Assembly (NCBI GenBank): GCA_028687035.1
Contig: JAQUAX010000005.1
Span: 1-64,000, forward strand
DNA from: Dechloromonas sp.
GTDB taxonomy: Bacteria > Pseudomonadota > Gammaproteobacteria > Burkholderiales > Rhodocyclaceae
Direction of reading: 5' to 3'
DNA length: 64,000 nucleotides
Shown one piece after another: positions 26,679 through 35,053 of the stretch (within the stretch, counting starts at the first letter, position 1; every line of letters starts with the position of its first letter). The notes below the pieces were generated by a model. It was not told the origin of the DNA and ran no database searches. It saw only the letters and a program-made list of their open reading frames with translations. The position numbers were made by a program, and so were the translations under genes.

Positions 26679-28331
26679 CTAGACGCTGAACTGCAGCGTC
26701 GCCTCGCGCAGCCGGCCGGCCAGTGCCGCCATTTCGCGCGCTGCCTGCGACGACGCCGACGCCGCGGCGGCGCCGCGTTCGATCTGCTGGGCGACGCACT
26801 CGGTGTTCTGGGCGATCTGTTCCGCGGCGATGCGCTGCTCGCCGAGCACCTCGACGATTTCGTGGGCGGCGCCCAGCGAGCGGTCGCAGCTTTCCTGGAT
26901 CGTGGCGATCGCCCGGTCGGCCGTCGAGGCAAGCTGGGTACCGCGCTGCGCCCGGGTCGCCGTCGCCGTGACCGCCGTCAGGCTGACCTGGGCCGCCTGC
27001 TCCAGCTGGCCGACCAGGTCCTCGATCTTGCGCGTCGTGTCGGCTGTGTGACTGGCCAGCTTGCGGACCTCGTCGGCGACCACGGCGAAGCCGCGTCCGG
27101 CCTCGCCGGCCCGTGCTGCCTCGATCGCCGCGTTCAGCGACAGCAGGTTGGTCTGGTCCGAAATTTCCTTGATCTCCTGCGCGAAGCGGCCGATCTCCTC
27201 GGTGTGACGGGCCAGCGTCTGCATCGCCGCGCTCGATTCCCCGGCCTGTTGCGCGATGCCGTCCATTTCGCCGATCGCTTCGCGGATGATGCGGCCGCTC
27301 TGCTCGGCACGGTCGCGGGTCAGCCGGCTGGCGTCGGCGGCCGAACCGGCTTTTTCGGCCATCATCGTGATCGCCACCGTCAGTTCCTGGATGCCGGCGG
27401 TGATCTGCGCCGCCGAATCGCTCTGCGTCGACGCGGCGCTGGCCACCCGTTCGGCCGAGTCGCACAGGATCGCCGCATCGCCGGAGGTCCGCTCGGCACC
27501 GTCCTTGACCTCGGCGATCAACGCCCGCAGACGGTCGCGCATCGCCTCGACGGCGCCGACCAGGGAATCCGCCGCGGCACGGCCTTCGCCCGCCGCATGG
27601 GTCAGGTCGCCGTCGGCGACCCGGCGGGTGGCGGCAACCACCGGCTCGAGTTCGCCGCCCAGGCGCTGCAGGATGCGCCGGCCGAGCACGGTGGCCAGCA
27701 GCAGTGCCAGCGTCGCGCCGGCCAGGCCGACGCCGAGGATCAGCAGCGCGTTGCGCTCGAAGCGCCGGTCGGCGACGACCCGTGCCTCTTCCGCGGCCTG
27801 CCGGGAAGTCTGCGCAATCTCGTCGAACAGTGCGTGCAGCGCGGCGTTCAGCGGGGCTTCGGCGCCGCGCAGCCCGGCGTCGACCATCACCGCGTAGCGG
27901 GGCATCCCGGGCTCGTTTTCGGCCAGCAGGTCGTCGTAGAGCTGGTTCAGTTCGCCGGCCAGGCGCCGGATGTCGGCGAGCGCCGCCGGCCGGGCCGCGC
28001 CGGCCTGCTCGACGTCGTCGATGGCGCGCCGGAAGGCGGCGCGCTGCTCGGTGAATTCCTGGCGGGCCTTGGCGAATTCGTCCGGCATGTAGTTGCGGAT
28101 GATCATGTTCTGCAGGCCGCGCAACTGGCCCTGGAAGGCATTCTGCGCCTTGCTGACGCCGGCCAGCGCCGAGGCGCTGCGCTCGACGCCCTGCGCGACC
28201 TGGCGGACGTCGCTGCGGAAGTCGTGCAGTGCGAACAGCGCGGTCAACAGCAGGATCAGGCCGAAAACCGAGCCGGCGGCGACCATCAGCAGCAGGCGGG
28301 AACGAATGGACAGCGTGTGGGGGAGTTTCAT
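26679..28331 (-). CDS. methyl-accepting chemotaxis protein, four-helix-bundle sensor
   Basis: A 550-residue classical receptor on the opposite strand from the che operon. It has TM1 at about 11-31, a periplasmic helical bundle (about 35-190), TM2 at about 192-213, HAMP, and a signalling domain with [32 protein letters not shown]. The C-terminus lacks an EWxEF-type tether. Its start lies 8 bp after the stop of a tiny membrane-protein gene, suggesting cotranscription. Confidence 0.93.
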   Translation of the reverse strand: MKLPHTLSIRSRLLLMVAAGSVFGLILLLTALFALHDFRSDVRQVAQGVERSASALAGVSKAQNAFQGQLRGLQNMIIRNYMPDEFAKARQEFTEQRAAFRRAIDDVEQAGAARPAALADIRRLAGELNQLYDDLLAENEPGMPRYAVMVDAGLRGAEAPLNAALHALFDEIAQTSRQAAEEARVVADRRFERNALLILGVGLAGATLALLLATVLGRRILQRLGGELEPVVAATRRVADGDLTHAAGEGRAAADSLVGAVEAMRDRLRALIAEVKDGAERTSGDAAILCDSAERVASAASTQSDSAAQITAGIQELTVAITMMAEKAGSAADASRLTRDRAEQSGRIIREAIGEMDGIAQQAGESSAAMQTLARHTEEIGRFAQEIKEISDQTNLLSLNAAIEAARAGEAGRGFAVVADEVRKLASHTADTTRKIEDLVGQLEQAAQVSLTAVTATATRAQRGTQLASTADRAIATIQESCDRSLGAAHEIVEVLGEQRIAAEQIAQNTECVAQQIERGAAAASASSQAAREMAALAGRLREATLQFSV

Positions 28332-28338
28332 CGATGAT

Positions 28339-28503
28339 TCAGAAAAGACGTTGCAACAGGGGAGAGGCCGCCATGCCGGCCGCCAGTGCCAGCGCGGCGA
28401 GGACGCTGCGGCGCAGCCAGGCCGCCTGTTCCTCGGCGAACTGTTCCATGCCTTCGAAAAGCTCGGGGAAGGCGGCGATGTCTTTGGGGCTTTGCTTGGC
28501 CAA
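28339..28503 (-). CDS. small C-tail-anchored membrane protein upstream of MCP
   Basis: Not separated out in the ORF track. A TTG start at 28503 with GGAG six bases upstream gives 54 residues: [18 protein letters not shown], a charged helix, and a C-terminal hydrophobic helix (about residues 34-49). It stops 8 bp before the MCP start. The reading is plausible because the composition (soluble helix then membrane helix) is protein-like and the ribosome-binding site is good. No family is recognised. A longer upstream start in the same frame would run into low-complexity Arg/Pro sequence and is not favoured. Confidence 0.5.
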   Translation of the reverse strand: MAKQSPKDIAAFPELFEGMEQFAEEQAAWLRRSVLAALALAAGMAASPLLQRLF

Positions 28504-28592
28504 GGGAGTCTCCGGAAGTTCGCGGGAAAGGGCGCGTCGCGGCGCGGCCGGCTGCACTATCGCCGGCCAATGTTGCATCCGCGTTAACCGCG

Positions 28593-28826
28593 TCAGCCGG
28601 GGGCGAGGTTGCGCCAGGGAAGGATGCGTTCGGCGTCGAGGCGGGCCTGCTCGCGGTTGATCGTGCTCTGCTGGCGGCCGAAAGCGTCGCGTTCGTCGCG
28701 CGGTCGGCGCGCATCGGCGATGCTGCGCTCGCAGCGCCAGCGTGGGCCGTGGCGGGTCTGGAAAAGGCGCATCCGTTCGCGCGGGTGGTGCACCCGGCAG
28801 CAATAGCAGAACAGCATTTCGGGCAT
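28593..28826 (-). CDS. small hypothetical protein with paired cysteines
   Basis: A 77-residue ORF beginning MPEMLFCYCCRVHHPRERM. It is rich in Cys, His and Arg near the N-terminus (CYCC ... HH ... RWRC), so a metal-binding or treble-clef-like fold is possible. A conserved-looking RDAFGRQQSTINREQARLD helix follows. It lies 89 bp upstream of the small membrane-protein gene on the same strand. I do not recognise the family with certainty. Confidence 0.55.
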   Translation of the reverse strand: MPEMLFCYCCRVHHPRERMRLFQTRHGPRWRCERSIADARRPRDERDAFGRQQSTINREQARLDAERILPWRNLAPG

Positions 28827-28904
28827 CGCGGTCTCCGCTCTATCGTCGTGGGCGATGGCGCCAGCATGGCGGGCCGATGTTACCGGCGCGTGACCGGCCG
28901 GGCG

Positions 28905-28938
28905 CTGTAACGCCGCTGAAACGGCCGCTGCCTAAACT
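28905..28938 (+). promoter_or_regulatory. Pho-box-like promoter of the EAL-GGDEF gene
   Basis: CTGTAACGCCGCTGAAAC (28905-28922) reads as two 7-bp Pho repeats, CTGTAAC and CTGAAAC, separated by 4 bp. Exactly 10 bp later comes TAAACT (28933-28938), a -10-like hexamer. This matches the spacing at pstS in this window. The ATG of the downstream gene is 29 bp further on. Confidence 0.55.
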
Positions 28939-28967
28939 GGCCACCCCGTTTCCCCGAGATTGCCGCG

Positions 28968-30797
28968 ATGACCGAAATGCCCCTGGACGAAGCCGAATGC
29001 CTGCGTGGGATCATGGCCCGGGGGGAGCTGCAGCCGGTTTTCCAGCCGATCGTCGATTACCGGGCGCGGGCGCTGCTCGGCTACGAGGCGCTGATCCGCG
29101 GCCCGGAGGGCAGCGCGCTGTACCGGCCGGACGACCTGTTCGCCGCGGCCAAGCGTTGCGGCCTGGCGCTGGAACTGGAACACGCCTGCCGTGAGGCAAG
29201 CCTGCGCGCCTTCGCCGAGTCGCATCTGCCGGGGCGCCTGTTCATCAACGTGACGCCCGGCTGCCTGTGCGACATCCGGATGCTCAACGGCCATACCCGC
29301 GAACTGCTCGGCGAACTGGGACTGGCCCCGAACCGGCTGGTCATCGAGCTGACCGAGAACCAGCAGATCACCGACCTGCCCGGCATCCTGGACGTGCTGC
29401 GTCATTACCGCGGGCGCGGTTTCCAGATCGCGATCGACGACCTCGGCGAGGGCTTCGCCAACTTGCGCATGTGGTCGGAACTGCGGCCCGAGTTCGTCAA
29501 GATCGACAAGCATTTCGTGCAGGGGATCGCCGACGACCGGATCAAGTACCACTTCGTGCGCGCGATGCAGGATCTCGCCGAGATCTGCAATGCGTCGCTG
29601 GTCGCCGAAGGCATCGAGACCGCCGAGGATTTCGCCTGCGTGCGCGACATGGGCATCGCCTGCGGCCAGGGCTTCTTCATTGCGCGGCCGCTGGCCAGCC
29701 CGGCTCGCCACCTGCCGGCCGCGGTGGTCGACGCGCTCGGCCAGTCGCGCGTCGCCGTCGGGCCGGGTGGCGGGGCCGCCGGCAAGCTGCCGACGGCGCG
29801 CACGCTGCTGCGTCCGGTCGTGCCGATCGAACTGGGTTCGTCCAATGAACTGGCGATCGCCCGCTTCGAGGCCGACCCGACGCTCGACGTGCTGCCCGTC
29901 GTCAATGGCAGCCACCCGGTCGGCCTGATCAACCGGCACAGCCTGATCGACCGCTTCGCCCGCCCGTTCCGCAAGGAACTCTACGGGCGCAAGAGCTGCG
30001 AGCTGTTCATGGACCAGGCGCCGCTGATCGTCGACCAGCACGCGACGATCCAGGAGCTGGCGATGATGCTGTCGTTCGCGCCGCGCCACTACCTGTTCGA
30101 TGGCTTCATCGTCACCGGCAACGGGCGCTATCTCGGCATCGGCAGCAGCCACGCGCTGATGGCGACCATCACCGAGATGCAGATCAGCGCCGCCCGCTAT
30201 GCCAATCCGCTGACCCAGCTGCCGGGCAACGTGCCGATCAACGAACACATCGACCGCATGCTGGTCAGCCGCCAGCCCTTCGTTGCCGCCTACATCGACA
30301 TCGACGACTTCAAGCCCTTCAACGACACCTTCGGCTACCGGCGCGGCGACGACGTGATCCAGACATTGGCCCGGCTGATCTGCGAGGCCTGCGACGAGCG
30401 CCTGGATTTCGTCGGCCACATCGGCGGCGACGATTTCTTCGTGATCTTCCAGAGCGCCGACTGGGAAATGCGCTGCTGGCAGCTCGTCTGCGACTTCGCC
30501 GAGGCGATGCAGCGTCTGCTCGGCGACGACGAGGCGGCGCGCGGCGGCTACATGGTCGAGAACCGGCGCGGCGAACTGGCCTTCCAGACGCTGCCGCGCC
30601 TGTCGGTCGGCGCGGTGCGCATCACCGCCGGCGAATGCGATTCGCACCGCGAGGTCGCGGCGGCCGCGTCGGTCGCGAAAAAGCAGGCCAAGAAGCGGGC
30701 GAAGGATGCGGCCGCGCATCGCTCGCCGGGTTCTCTGTTCGTCGAACGGCGGCGGATGGGCTGCGCGCCGGTGGCGGCAGCCAAGCTGCTCAACTGA
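28968..30797 (+). CDS. EAL-CBS-GGDEF cyclic-di-GMP signalling protein
   Basis: A 609-residue cytoplasmic protein in the order EAL (about 20-250), CBS pair (about 280-400), GGDEF (about 410-580). The EAL domain appears complete for c-di-GMP hydrolysis: YEALIRG, the asparagine in FINVTPG, VIELTE, IDDLGEGF, VKIDKHF, AEGIETAED and GQGFFIA. The GGDEF site reads GGDDF, a variant of uncertain activity that may be regulatory. No membrane segment is seen. The upstream Pho-box-like promoter suggests phosphate control. Confidence 0.9.
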   Translation: MTEMPLDEAECLRGIMARGELQPVFQPIVDYRARALLGYEALIRGPEGSALYRPDDLFAAAKRCGLALELEHACREASLRAFAESHLPGRLFINVTPGCLCDIRMLNGHTRELLGELGLAPNRLVIELTENQQITDLPGILDVLRHYRGRGFQIAIDDLGEGFANLRMWSELRPEFVKIDKHFVQGIADDRIKYHFVRAMQDLAEICNASLVAEGIETAEDFACVRDMGIACGQGFFIARPLASPARHLPAAVVDALGQSRVAVGPGGGAAGKLPTARTLLRPVVPIELGSSNELAIARFEADPTLDVLPVVNGSHPVGLINRHSLIDRFARPFRKELYGRKSCELFMDQAPLIVDQHATIQELAMMLSFAPRHYLFDGFIVTGNGRYLGIGSSHALMATITEMQISAARYANPLTQLPGNVPINEHIDRMLVSRQPFVAAYIDIDDFKPFNDTFGYRRGDDVIQTLARLICEACDERLDFVGHIGGDDFFVIFQSADWEMRCWQLVCDFAEAMQRLLGDDEAARGGYMVENRRGELAFQTLPRLSVGAVRITAGECDSHREVAAAASVAKKQAKKRAKDAAAHRSPGSLFVERRRMGCAPVAAAKLLN

Positions 30798-30803
30798 GCG
30801 GGA

Positions 30804-31835
30804 TCAGTAAAACAGCCGGCCGAGGTCGAGCGACGCGCGCCGGCCGAGGTCGCCGCGATGGCGGGCCAGCCAGTTCCGGGCATGGGCCCGGCCGTCGTCG
30901 CGCAGGCGCTCGAAGAACGGGCGGCTGACGGTCAACCGGCTTTCGGACGGCAAATCCGACAGCAGCGCGTCGGCGCTGATCGCGTGGAAACGCAGCGCGG
31001 CCAGCCGCCGTTCGAGGCGGCCGCCCGGCCACCAGGCGGGCAGCCAGGCCGGGCCGGGCGCCGCCTGTTCGCGCAGGTGGGCGAAAGCCCGCATCTCGCG
31101 CAGGAAGGTCGAGTTGAACGCCAGTTCGCGCAGGCGTCCCCGGATGTCGGCGGCCGAGGCCGGCGTTTCCGCGTAATGCAGCGGCGACAGCAGCACCAGC
31201 AGCAGGTCCGGCGACGTGCAGTCGAAGACCAGCGGAAAGACCGCCGGGTTGGCGCTGTAGCCGCCGTCCCAGTACGGCTCGCCGGCGATGCTGACGGTCC
31301 GGTGCAGGGTCGGCAGGCAGGCCGACGCGAGCAGCGCGTCGACCGACAGTTCGTGCTCGCGGAAGAGGCGCAGCTTGCCCGAATTGGCGTGCGTCGCCGC
31401 GATGAACAGGCGGAGCGGACAGTCGCGGCGCAGCCGGGCGAAGTCGAACTGGTCGGCCAGCACGTCGCGCAGCGGGTTCAGGTCGAAGGGATTGAGCTGT
31501 TCCGGGGCCAGCCAGTCGGTCCATTGCAGCATCAGCTTCATGCCCGGCGCCAGGCCGGGCGCGGCGTCGCCCGGGGGCGGCGCGAACGGGGCGCTGTCGG
31601 CGACCGCGGTCCAGAAGCGGGCGAGCGCCGCGCGGGCGCCGTCGCGGCCGTTTTCCATCAGCCCGCTGGCGACGCACAGCGCGTTCATCGCGCCGGCGCT
31701 GGTGCCGCTGATCCCCTCGATGGCGCAGGCGTCGTCCTCGAGCAGCGCGTCGAGCACGCCCCAGGTGAAGGCGCCGTGGGCGCCTCCGCCCTGCAGGGCC
31801 AGGCTGATCGTCGGTCGGCGGGAAGTCTCGGTCAT
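30804..31835 (-). CDS. patatin-like phospholipase
   Basis: Serine-aspartate dyad lipid acyl hydrolase of the patatin family, 343 residues from ATG 31835. Visible are the oxyanion loop LQGGGAHGAFTWG, the nucleophile elbow GISGTSAGAMNAL (GxSxG) and the DGGYSANPAVF segment with the catalytic aspartate. The track's start at 31919 adds a non-conserved stretch running through the phasin terminator region, so it is rejected. It converges on the EAL-GGDEF gene (stops 7 bp apart). The substrate is unknown; PHB-linked and membrane phospholipid roles are both possible given its neighbours. Confidence 0.88.
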   Translation of the reverse strand: MTETSRRPTISLALQGGGAHGAFTWGVLDALLEDDACAIEGISGTSAGAMNALCVASGLMENGRDGARAALARFWTAVADSAPFAPPPGDAAPGLAPGMKLMLQWTDWLAPEQLNPFDLNPLRDVLADQFDFARLRRDCPLRLFIAATHANSGKLRLFREHELSVDALLASACLPTLHRTVSIAGEPYWDGGYSANPAVFPLVFDCTSPDLLLVLLSPLHYAETPASAADIRGRLRELAFNSTFLREMRAFAHLREQAAPGPAWLPAWWPGGRLERRLAALRFHAISADALLSDLPSESRLTVSRPFFERLRDDGRAHARNWLARHRGDLGRRASLDLGRLFY

Positions 31836-31892
31836 CGTGCGCGCTCCAGCGGTGCGATAGCGCTCATGTTGCGGTCGACCGGTCGAAAAGGC

Positions 31893-31922
31893 AAAAAAAT
31901 GCCCGGACGGGCCGGGCAAAAA
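31893..31922 (-). terminator. Rho-independent terminator after the phasin gene
   Basis: On the minus strand a GCCCGG / CCGGGC stem with a 5-nt loop is followed by CATTTTTTTGCC, a proper U-tract. It lies 25 bp after the phasin stop. Confidence 0.8.
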
Positions 31923-31946
31923 TGGAGAGAGACTTGCGTTTATTGT

Positions 31947-32501
31947 TTATGCGGCACTGCGCGTGCTGCGCCGGCGTGCCGGCTTGCTTTCGGCCAGGCC
32001 CTGGCTGAGCTGGCGGCTTTCCTGCTCGGCGACCTCGACGGTCTCGATCGCCGCCGCGCTGACGTCGTGCAGCGTGCTTTCGGCGGCCTGCAGCGTCGTG
32101 CGCAGCGCGCCGATGGCGATTTCGGCTTCCCACGGGCTGGCCTTGTGCGCCCGGTCCAGCGTCGCGAAGACGATCTCGTCGAACACCCGGACCTGGGCTT
32201 CGGCGCTGCGGATCAGGGCCTTGTGCGTCTCGCCGAGAATCCCGAAGGCGGCGTCGAGCAGGCGGCTGGCCCGGCTGCTGTGTTCCAGCCACAGCGTCGC
32301 CGGCAACTGGCTGACCGACTCGAGCTGGCCGTGGCCGAACTGCGACCATTGCCGGCTGCCCTGCTGGATCGCCTCGCGGCTGCCGGTCGAGAACAGTTCG
32401 GCCAGGCGCTGGCCGGCGTCGAAGCAGGCGGCGGACAGGCCGAGCAGGTTGTTCAGCGTGCGGTCGCGGCTGTGGGCGATGTCTTGGGCGGACAGGTACA
32501 T
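31947..32501 (-). CDS. phasin family protein (PHB granule-associated)
   Basis: A 184-residue amphipathic helical protein matching the phasin pattern: an N-terminal region with LSAACFDAGQRLAELF, a long central helical region, and a lysine/arginine-rich tail (ARRRSTRSAA). Phasins coat polyhydroxybutyrate granules and control their size. No pha synthesis genes are present in this window. It has its own terminator and an upstream Pho-box-like promoter overlapping the end of rpiA. Confidence 0.85.
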   Translation of the reverse strand: MYLSAQDIAHSRDRTLNNLLGLSAACFDAGQRLAELFSTGSREAIQQGSRQWSQFGHGQLESVSQLPATLWLEHSSRASRLLDAAFGILGETHKALIRSAEAQVRVFDEIVFATLDRAHKASPWEAEIAIGALRTTLQAAESTLHDVSAAAIETVEVAEQESRQLSQGLAESKPARRRSTRSAA

Positions 32502-32533
32502 GATGGAACGCTCCGGTGGAGGTCGATGGCCGC

Positions 32534-32567
32534 AGCTTAGCGGCCTGATGTGACAGGGGGATGAATC
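32534..32567 (-). promoter_or_regulatory. Pho-box-like promoter of the phasin gene
   Basis: On the minus strand: GATTCAT-CCCC-CTGTCAC, then 10 bp, then TAAGCT. The CTGTCAC repeat is perfect and the upstream one is 4/7. The 10-bp gap to the -10-like hexamer equals that at pstS. The site overlaps the last codon of rpiA (stop at 32566). Confidence 0.45.
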
Positions 32568-33237
32568 AGCCGGCGATGGTACTGACGCCGTCGGCGCCGC
32601 CGAGCAGCAGCACGTCGGCCGGGCGGACCGCGAACAGGCCGTTGGTGACGACGCCGGTGATCTGGTTGATGCGCGCCTCGAGTCCCTTCGGGTCGGTGAT
32701 CGCCAGGCCGCGGACGTCGAGGATCACGTTGCCGTTGTCGGTCACGAAGCCCTCGCGCAGCACCGACGTGCCGCCGAGCTTGGCGAGTTCGCGGGCGACG
32801 TGGGCGCGCGCCATCGGGATCACCTCGACCGGCAGCGGGAAGCGGCCCATGACCTCGACCCGCTTCGACGCGTCGCAGATGCAGACGAAGGTCCTGGCGA
32901 CCGCTGCGACGATCTTCTCGCGGGTCAGTGCGCCGCCGCCGCCCTTGATCATGTTCAGGCCGCCGTCGATCTCGTCGGCGCCATCGACGTAGATCGGGAT
33001 GTCCTCGACGTCGTTGAGGTCGAGTACCGGAATGCCGTGTCCCTCGAGGCGCTTACGGGTCGCCTCCGAACTGGCGACGGCGCCGCGGAAGCGGTCCTTG
33101 AGCGGGGCCAGCGCGTCGATGAAGCAATTGGCGGTCGAGCCGGTGCCGACGCCGATGATGCTACCGGCCGGCGCGTGCTGCGCGACGTAGTCGGCGGCGG
33201 CCTGGCCGACGGCCTGCTTGAGTTCGTCCTGGGTCAT
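32566..33237 (-). CDS. rpiA: ribose-5-phosphate isomerase A
   Basis: Interconverts ribose 5-phosphate and ribulose 5-phosphate in the pentose phosphate pathway. The 223-residue protein has the family signatures [42 protein letters not shown] and [23 protein letters not shown] 33237 has AGGAGAAC upstream on the minus strand. Length and motifs are standard. Confidence 0.96.
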   Translation of the reverse strand: MTQDELKQAVGQAAADYVAQHAPAGSIIGVGTGSTANCFIDALAPLKDRFRGAVASSEATRKRLEGHGIPVLDLNDVEDIPIYVDGADEIDGGLNMIKGGGGALTREKIVAAVARTFVCICDASKRVEVMGRFPLPVEVIPMARAHVARELAKLGGTSVLREGFVTDNGNVILDVRGLAITDPKGLEARINQITGVVTNGLFAVRPADVLLLGGADGVSTIAG

Positions 33238-33325
33238 GCGGTGTTCTCCTGTAAGGGGCTGGCCGGCATTTTACAGGCTCGCCGCTGTCAAAAAACCTTA
33301 ACCCAAGGCGTCGACCGCTTCGACT

Positions 33326-33343
33326 AAACTGCATATACAGTTT
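33326..33343. repeat. inverted repeat over the promoter of the Ala/Lys/Pro-rich gene
   Basis: AAACTGCATATACAGTTT is a perfect 6-bp inverted repeat with a 6-bp centre. It contains TATACA, a plausible -10, 21 bp before the ATG at 33364. It could be an operator; the spacing does not fit LexA. Confidence 0.4.
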
Positions 33344-33363
33344 TTGACCAGGGAGAGCAGGCG

Positions 33364-33882
33364 ATGAGCGAACAACAGAAGAAGTCGGCGGCCCCCGCCG
33401 CCGAGGTCCCGGCACCCGTGGCGGCGGAGGCGCCTGCCACGGCGGCAGCGGAGGCAGCTCCGGCCCCGGCGACGCGCGCCCGCAAGCCGCGCAAGTCGCC
33501 AAGCGTCGACGAGACGGTGGCCCGCCACCAGAAGGTGCTGGCCGAGGCGCTCGAGCAGGCGCAGGCGATCAAGTACGACCAGCCGCAGGTGCTGGCGCCG
33601 GTCAAGGCGGCGAAGCCGCGCAAGACCGACAGGGGGGGCAAGGCGGAAAAGCCGGCCAAGGCGAAGAAGCCGCGCCTGGTCCGCGACAGCTACGCGATGC
33701 CGGAAGCCGAGTACGCGCGGATCGGCGAGCTGAAGAAGCGCGTCGCGGCGCTCGGCGGCGAGGTCAAGAAGAGCGAGCTGCTGCGGGCCGGCATCGCGGT
33801 GCTGGCCGGGCTCGACGACGCCGAGCTGCAGACCGTGCTGGCCGGCGTCGAGCGCATCAAGACGGGGCGTCCGGCCAAATAA
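33364..33882 (+). CDS. hypothetical Ala/Lys/Pro-rich protein with C-terminal helical domain
   Basis: A 172-residue basic protein. The first 110 residues are low-complexity Ala/Pro/Lys. The last 60 (SYAMPEAEYARIGELKKRVA, then VKKSELLRAGIAVLAGL) look like a folded helical domain, reminiscent of ribbon-helix-helix or nucleoid-associated tails. No enzyme motif is seen. Ribosome-binding site GGGAGAGCAGGCG precedes ATG 33364. It lies between rpiA (divergent) and the pst operon. DNA binding is only an inference from its charge and the operator-like repeat upstream. Confidence 0.6.
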   Translation: MSEQQKKSAAPAAEVPAPVAAEAPATAAAEAAPAPATRARKPRKSPSVDETVARHQKVLAEALEQAQAIKYDQPQVLAPVKAAKPRKTDRGGKAEKPAKAKKPRLVRDSYAMPEAEYARIGELKKRVAALGGEVKKSELLRAGIAVLAGLDDAELQTVLAGVERIKTGRPAK

Positions 33883-33895
33883 TCCGCCTATGCCC

Positions 33896-33940
33896 TTTGT
33901 TACAGCCTGTCATCCGGCTGTAACAAAGCGGGGCTAACCT
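33896..33940 (+). promoter_or_regulatory. Pho box and promoter of pstSCAB-phoUBR
   Basis: CTGTCATCCGGCTGTAAC (33907-33924) is a near-consensus PhoB site, with repeats CTGTCAT and CTGTAAC spaced by 4 bp. It is followed after 10 bp by TAACCT (33935-33940) as -10. The site sits inside a perfect 12-bp inverted repeat, TTTGTTACAGCC ... GGCTGTAACAAA (33896-33927), which may also act as a hairpin at the end of the preceding gene. Confidence 0.88.
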
Positions 33941-33978
33941 GCACGGGTCGCTCAACCAACCCGTGCAGGAGTTAGTCC

Positions 33979-34980
33979 ATGTTCAAGCAGTCCAAACTCG
34001 TTTCCGCGCTGGCCGTCGCCGGTGTCGCGCTGTTCGGCGCCCAGGCCGCCCAGGCGCAGGTCATCAAGATCGACGGTTCGTCGACCGTCTATCCGATCAC
34101 CGAAGCGGTCGCCGAAGAATTCCAGAAGGCCAAGAAGAACGCGGTCAAGGTCACTGTCGGCATCTCCGGTACCGGCGGCGGCTTCAAGAAGTTCTGCCGC
34201 GACGAGACCGATTTCTCCAACGCGTCGCGCCCGATCACCGAGAAGGAAATGGCCGACTGCAAGGCCGCCGGTGTCGAATACATCGAAATGCCGGTCGCCT
34301 TCGACGCGCTGACCGTCGTCATCAACCCGAAGAACAGCTTCCTGAAGCAGGCCACCGTCGCCGAACTGAAGGCAATGTGGGAACCGGCCGCCCAGGGCAA
34401 GATCACCAAGTGGAACCAGGTCAACCCGGCCTGGCCCGATGCGCCGATCAAGCTGTTCGGCGCCGGCGCCGATTCCGGCACCTTCGAGTACTTCACCGAA
34501 GCCATCGTCGGCAAGGCCAAGTCCTCGCGCGGCGACTACACCGCTTCCGAAGACGACAACGTGCTGGTCCAGGGCGTCTCGCGCGACGTCAATGCGATCG
34601 GCTACTTCGGCTACGCCTACTACGCCGAGAACCAGGCTCGCCTGAAGGCGCTGCCGATCGTCCCGCCGAAGGGCGGCGCCGCCGTCGCGCCGTCGGAAGA
34701 GGCCGTGATCAAGGGCACCTATCAGCCGCTGTCGCGCCCGATCTTCGTCTATGTCAAGGCCAAGTCCCTGGACAAGCCGGAAGTCCGCGAGTTCGTCGAG
34801 TTCTACATGAAGAACGCCGCCAAGCTGACCAAGGAAGTGAAGTACGTTCCGCTGCCGGCCAAGGCCTACACCGGCAACATCGAACACGTCGCCAAGAAGA
34901 AGCTGGGCACCGTGTTCGGCGGCAAGAACGAAGTCGGCATCACCATCGAAGACCTGATGAAGCGCGAAGCCAAGCTGTAA
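33979..34980 (+). CDS. pstS: phosphate ABC transporter substrate-binding protein PstS
   Basis: Periplasmic high-affinity phosphate receptor. The 333-residue precursor has a signal peptide (LVSALAVAGVALFGAQAAQA, cleavage near residue 26). The mature part contains the phosphate-binding loops KIDGSSTVYPIT, GISGTGGGFKKF and GADSGTFEYF. It is preceded by the Pho box and followed by a strong hairpin that probably sets pstS expression above that of pstCAB. Confidence 0.97.
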   Translation: MFKQSKLVSALAVAGVALFGAQAAQAQVIKIDGSSTVYPITEAVAEEFQKAKKNAVKVTVGISGTGGGFKKFCRDETDFSNASRPITEKEMADCKAAGVEYIEMPVAFDALTVVINPKNSFLKQATVAELKAMWEPAAQGKITKWNQVNPAWPDAPIKLFGAGADSGTFEYFTEAIVGKAKSSRGDYTASEDDNVLVQGVSRDVNAIGYFGYAYYAENQARLKALPIVPPKGGAAVAPSEEAVIKGTYQPLSRPIFVYVKAKSLDKPEVREFVEFYMKNAAKLTKEVKYVPLPAKAYTGNIEHVAKKKLGTVFGGKNEVGITIEDLMKREAKL

Positions 34981-35002
34981 GCCGATTCCGGCTGCATGAC
35001 AA

Positions 35003-35034
35003 AAAAGCCTGGCCTCCCGCGAGGCCAGGCTTTT
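35003..35034 (+). terminator. attenuating terminator between pstS and pstC
   Basis: Perfect 14-bp stem AAAAGCCTGGCCTC / GAGGCCAGGCTTTT with a CCGC loop and terminal T-run. Placed inside an operon, it is expected to allow partial read-through, a common way to make more binding protein than transporter. Confidence 0.92.
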
Positions 35035-35053
35035 AACATAGGGAATTCTGCAA

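Noticed and set aside
33326-33343. LexA (SOS) box
   Set aside because: CTG and CAG are separated by 6 bp, not the 10 bp of the LexA site.
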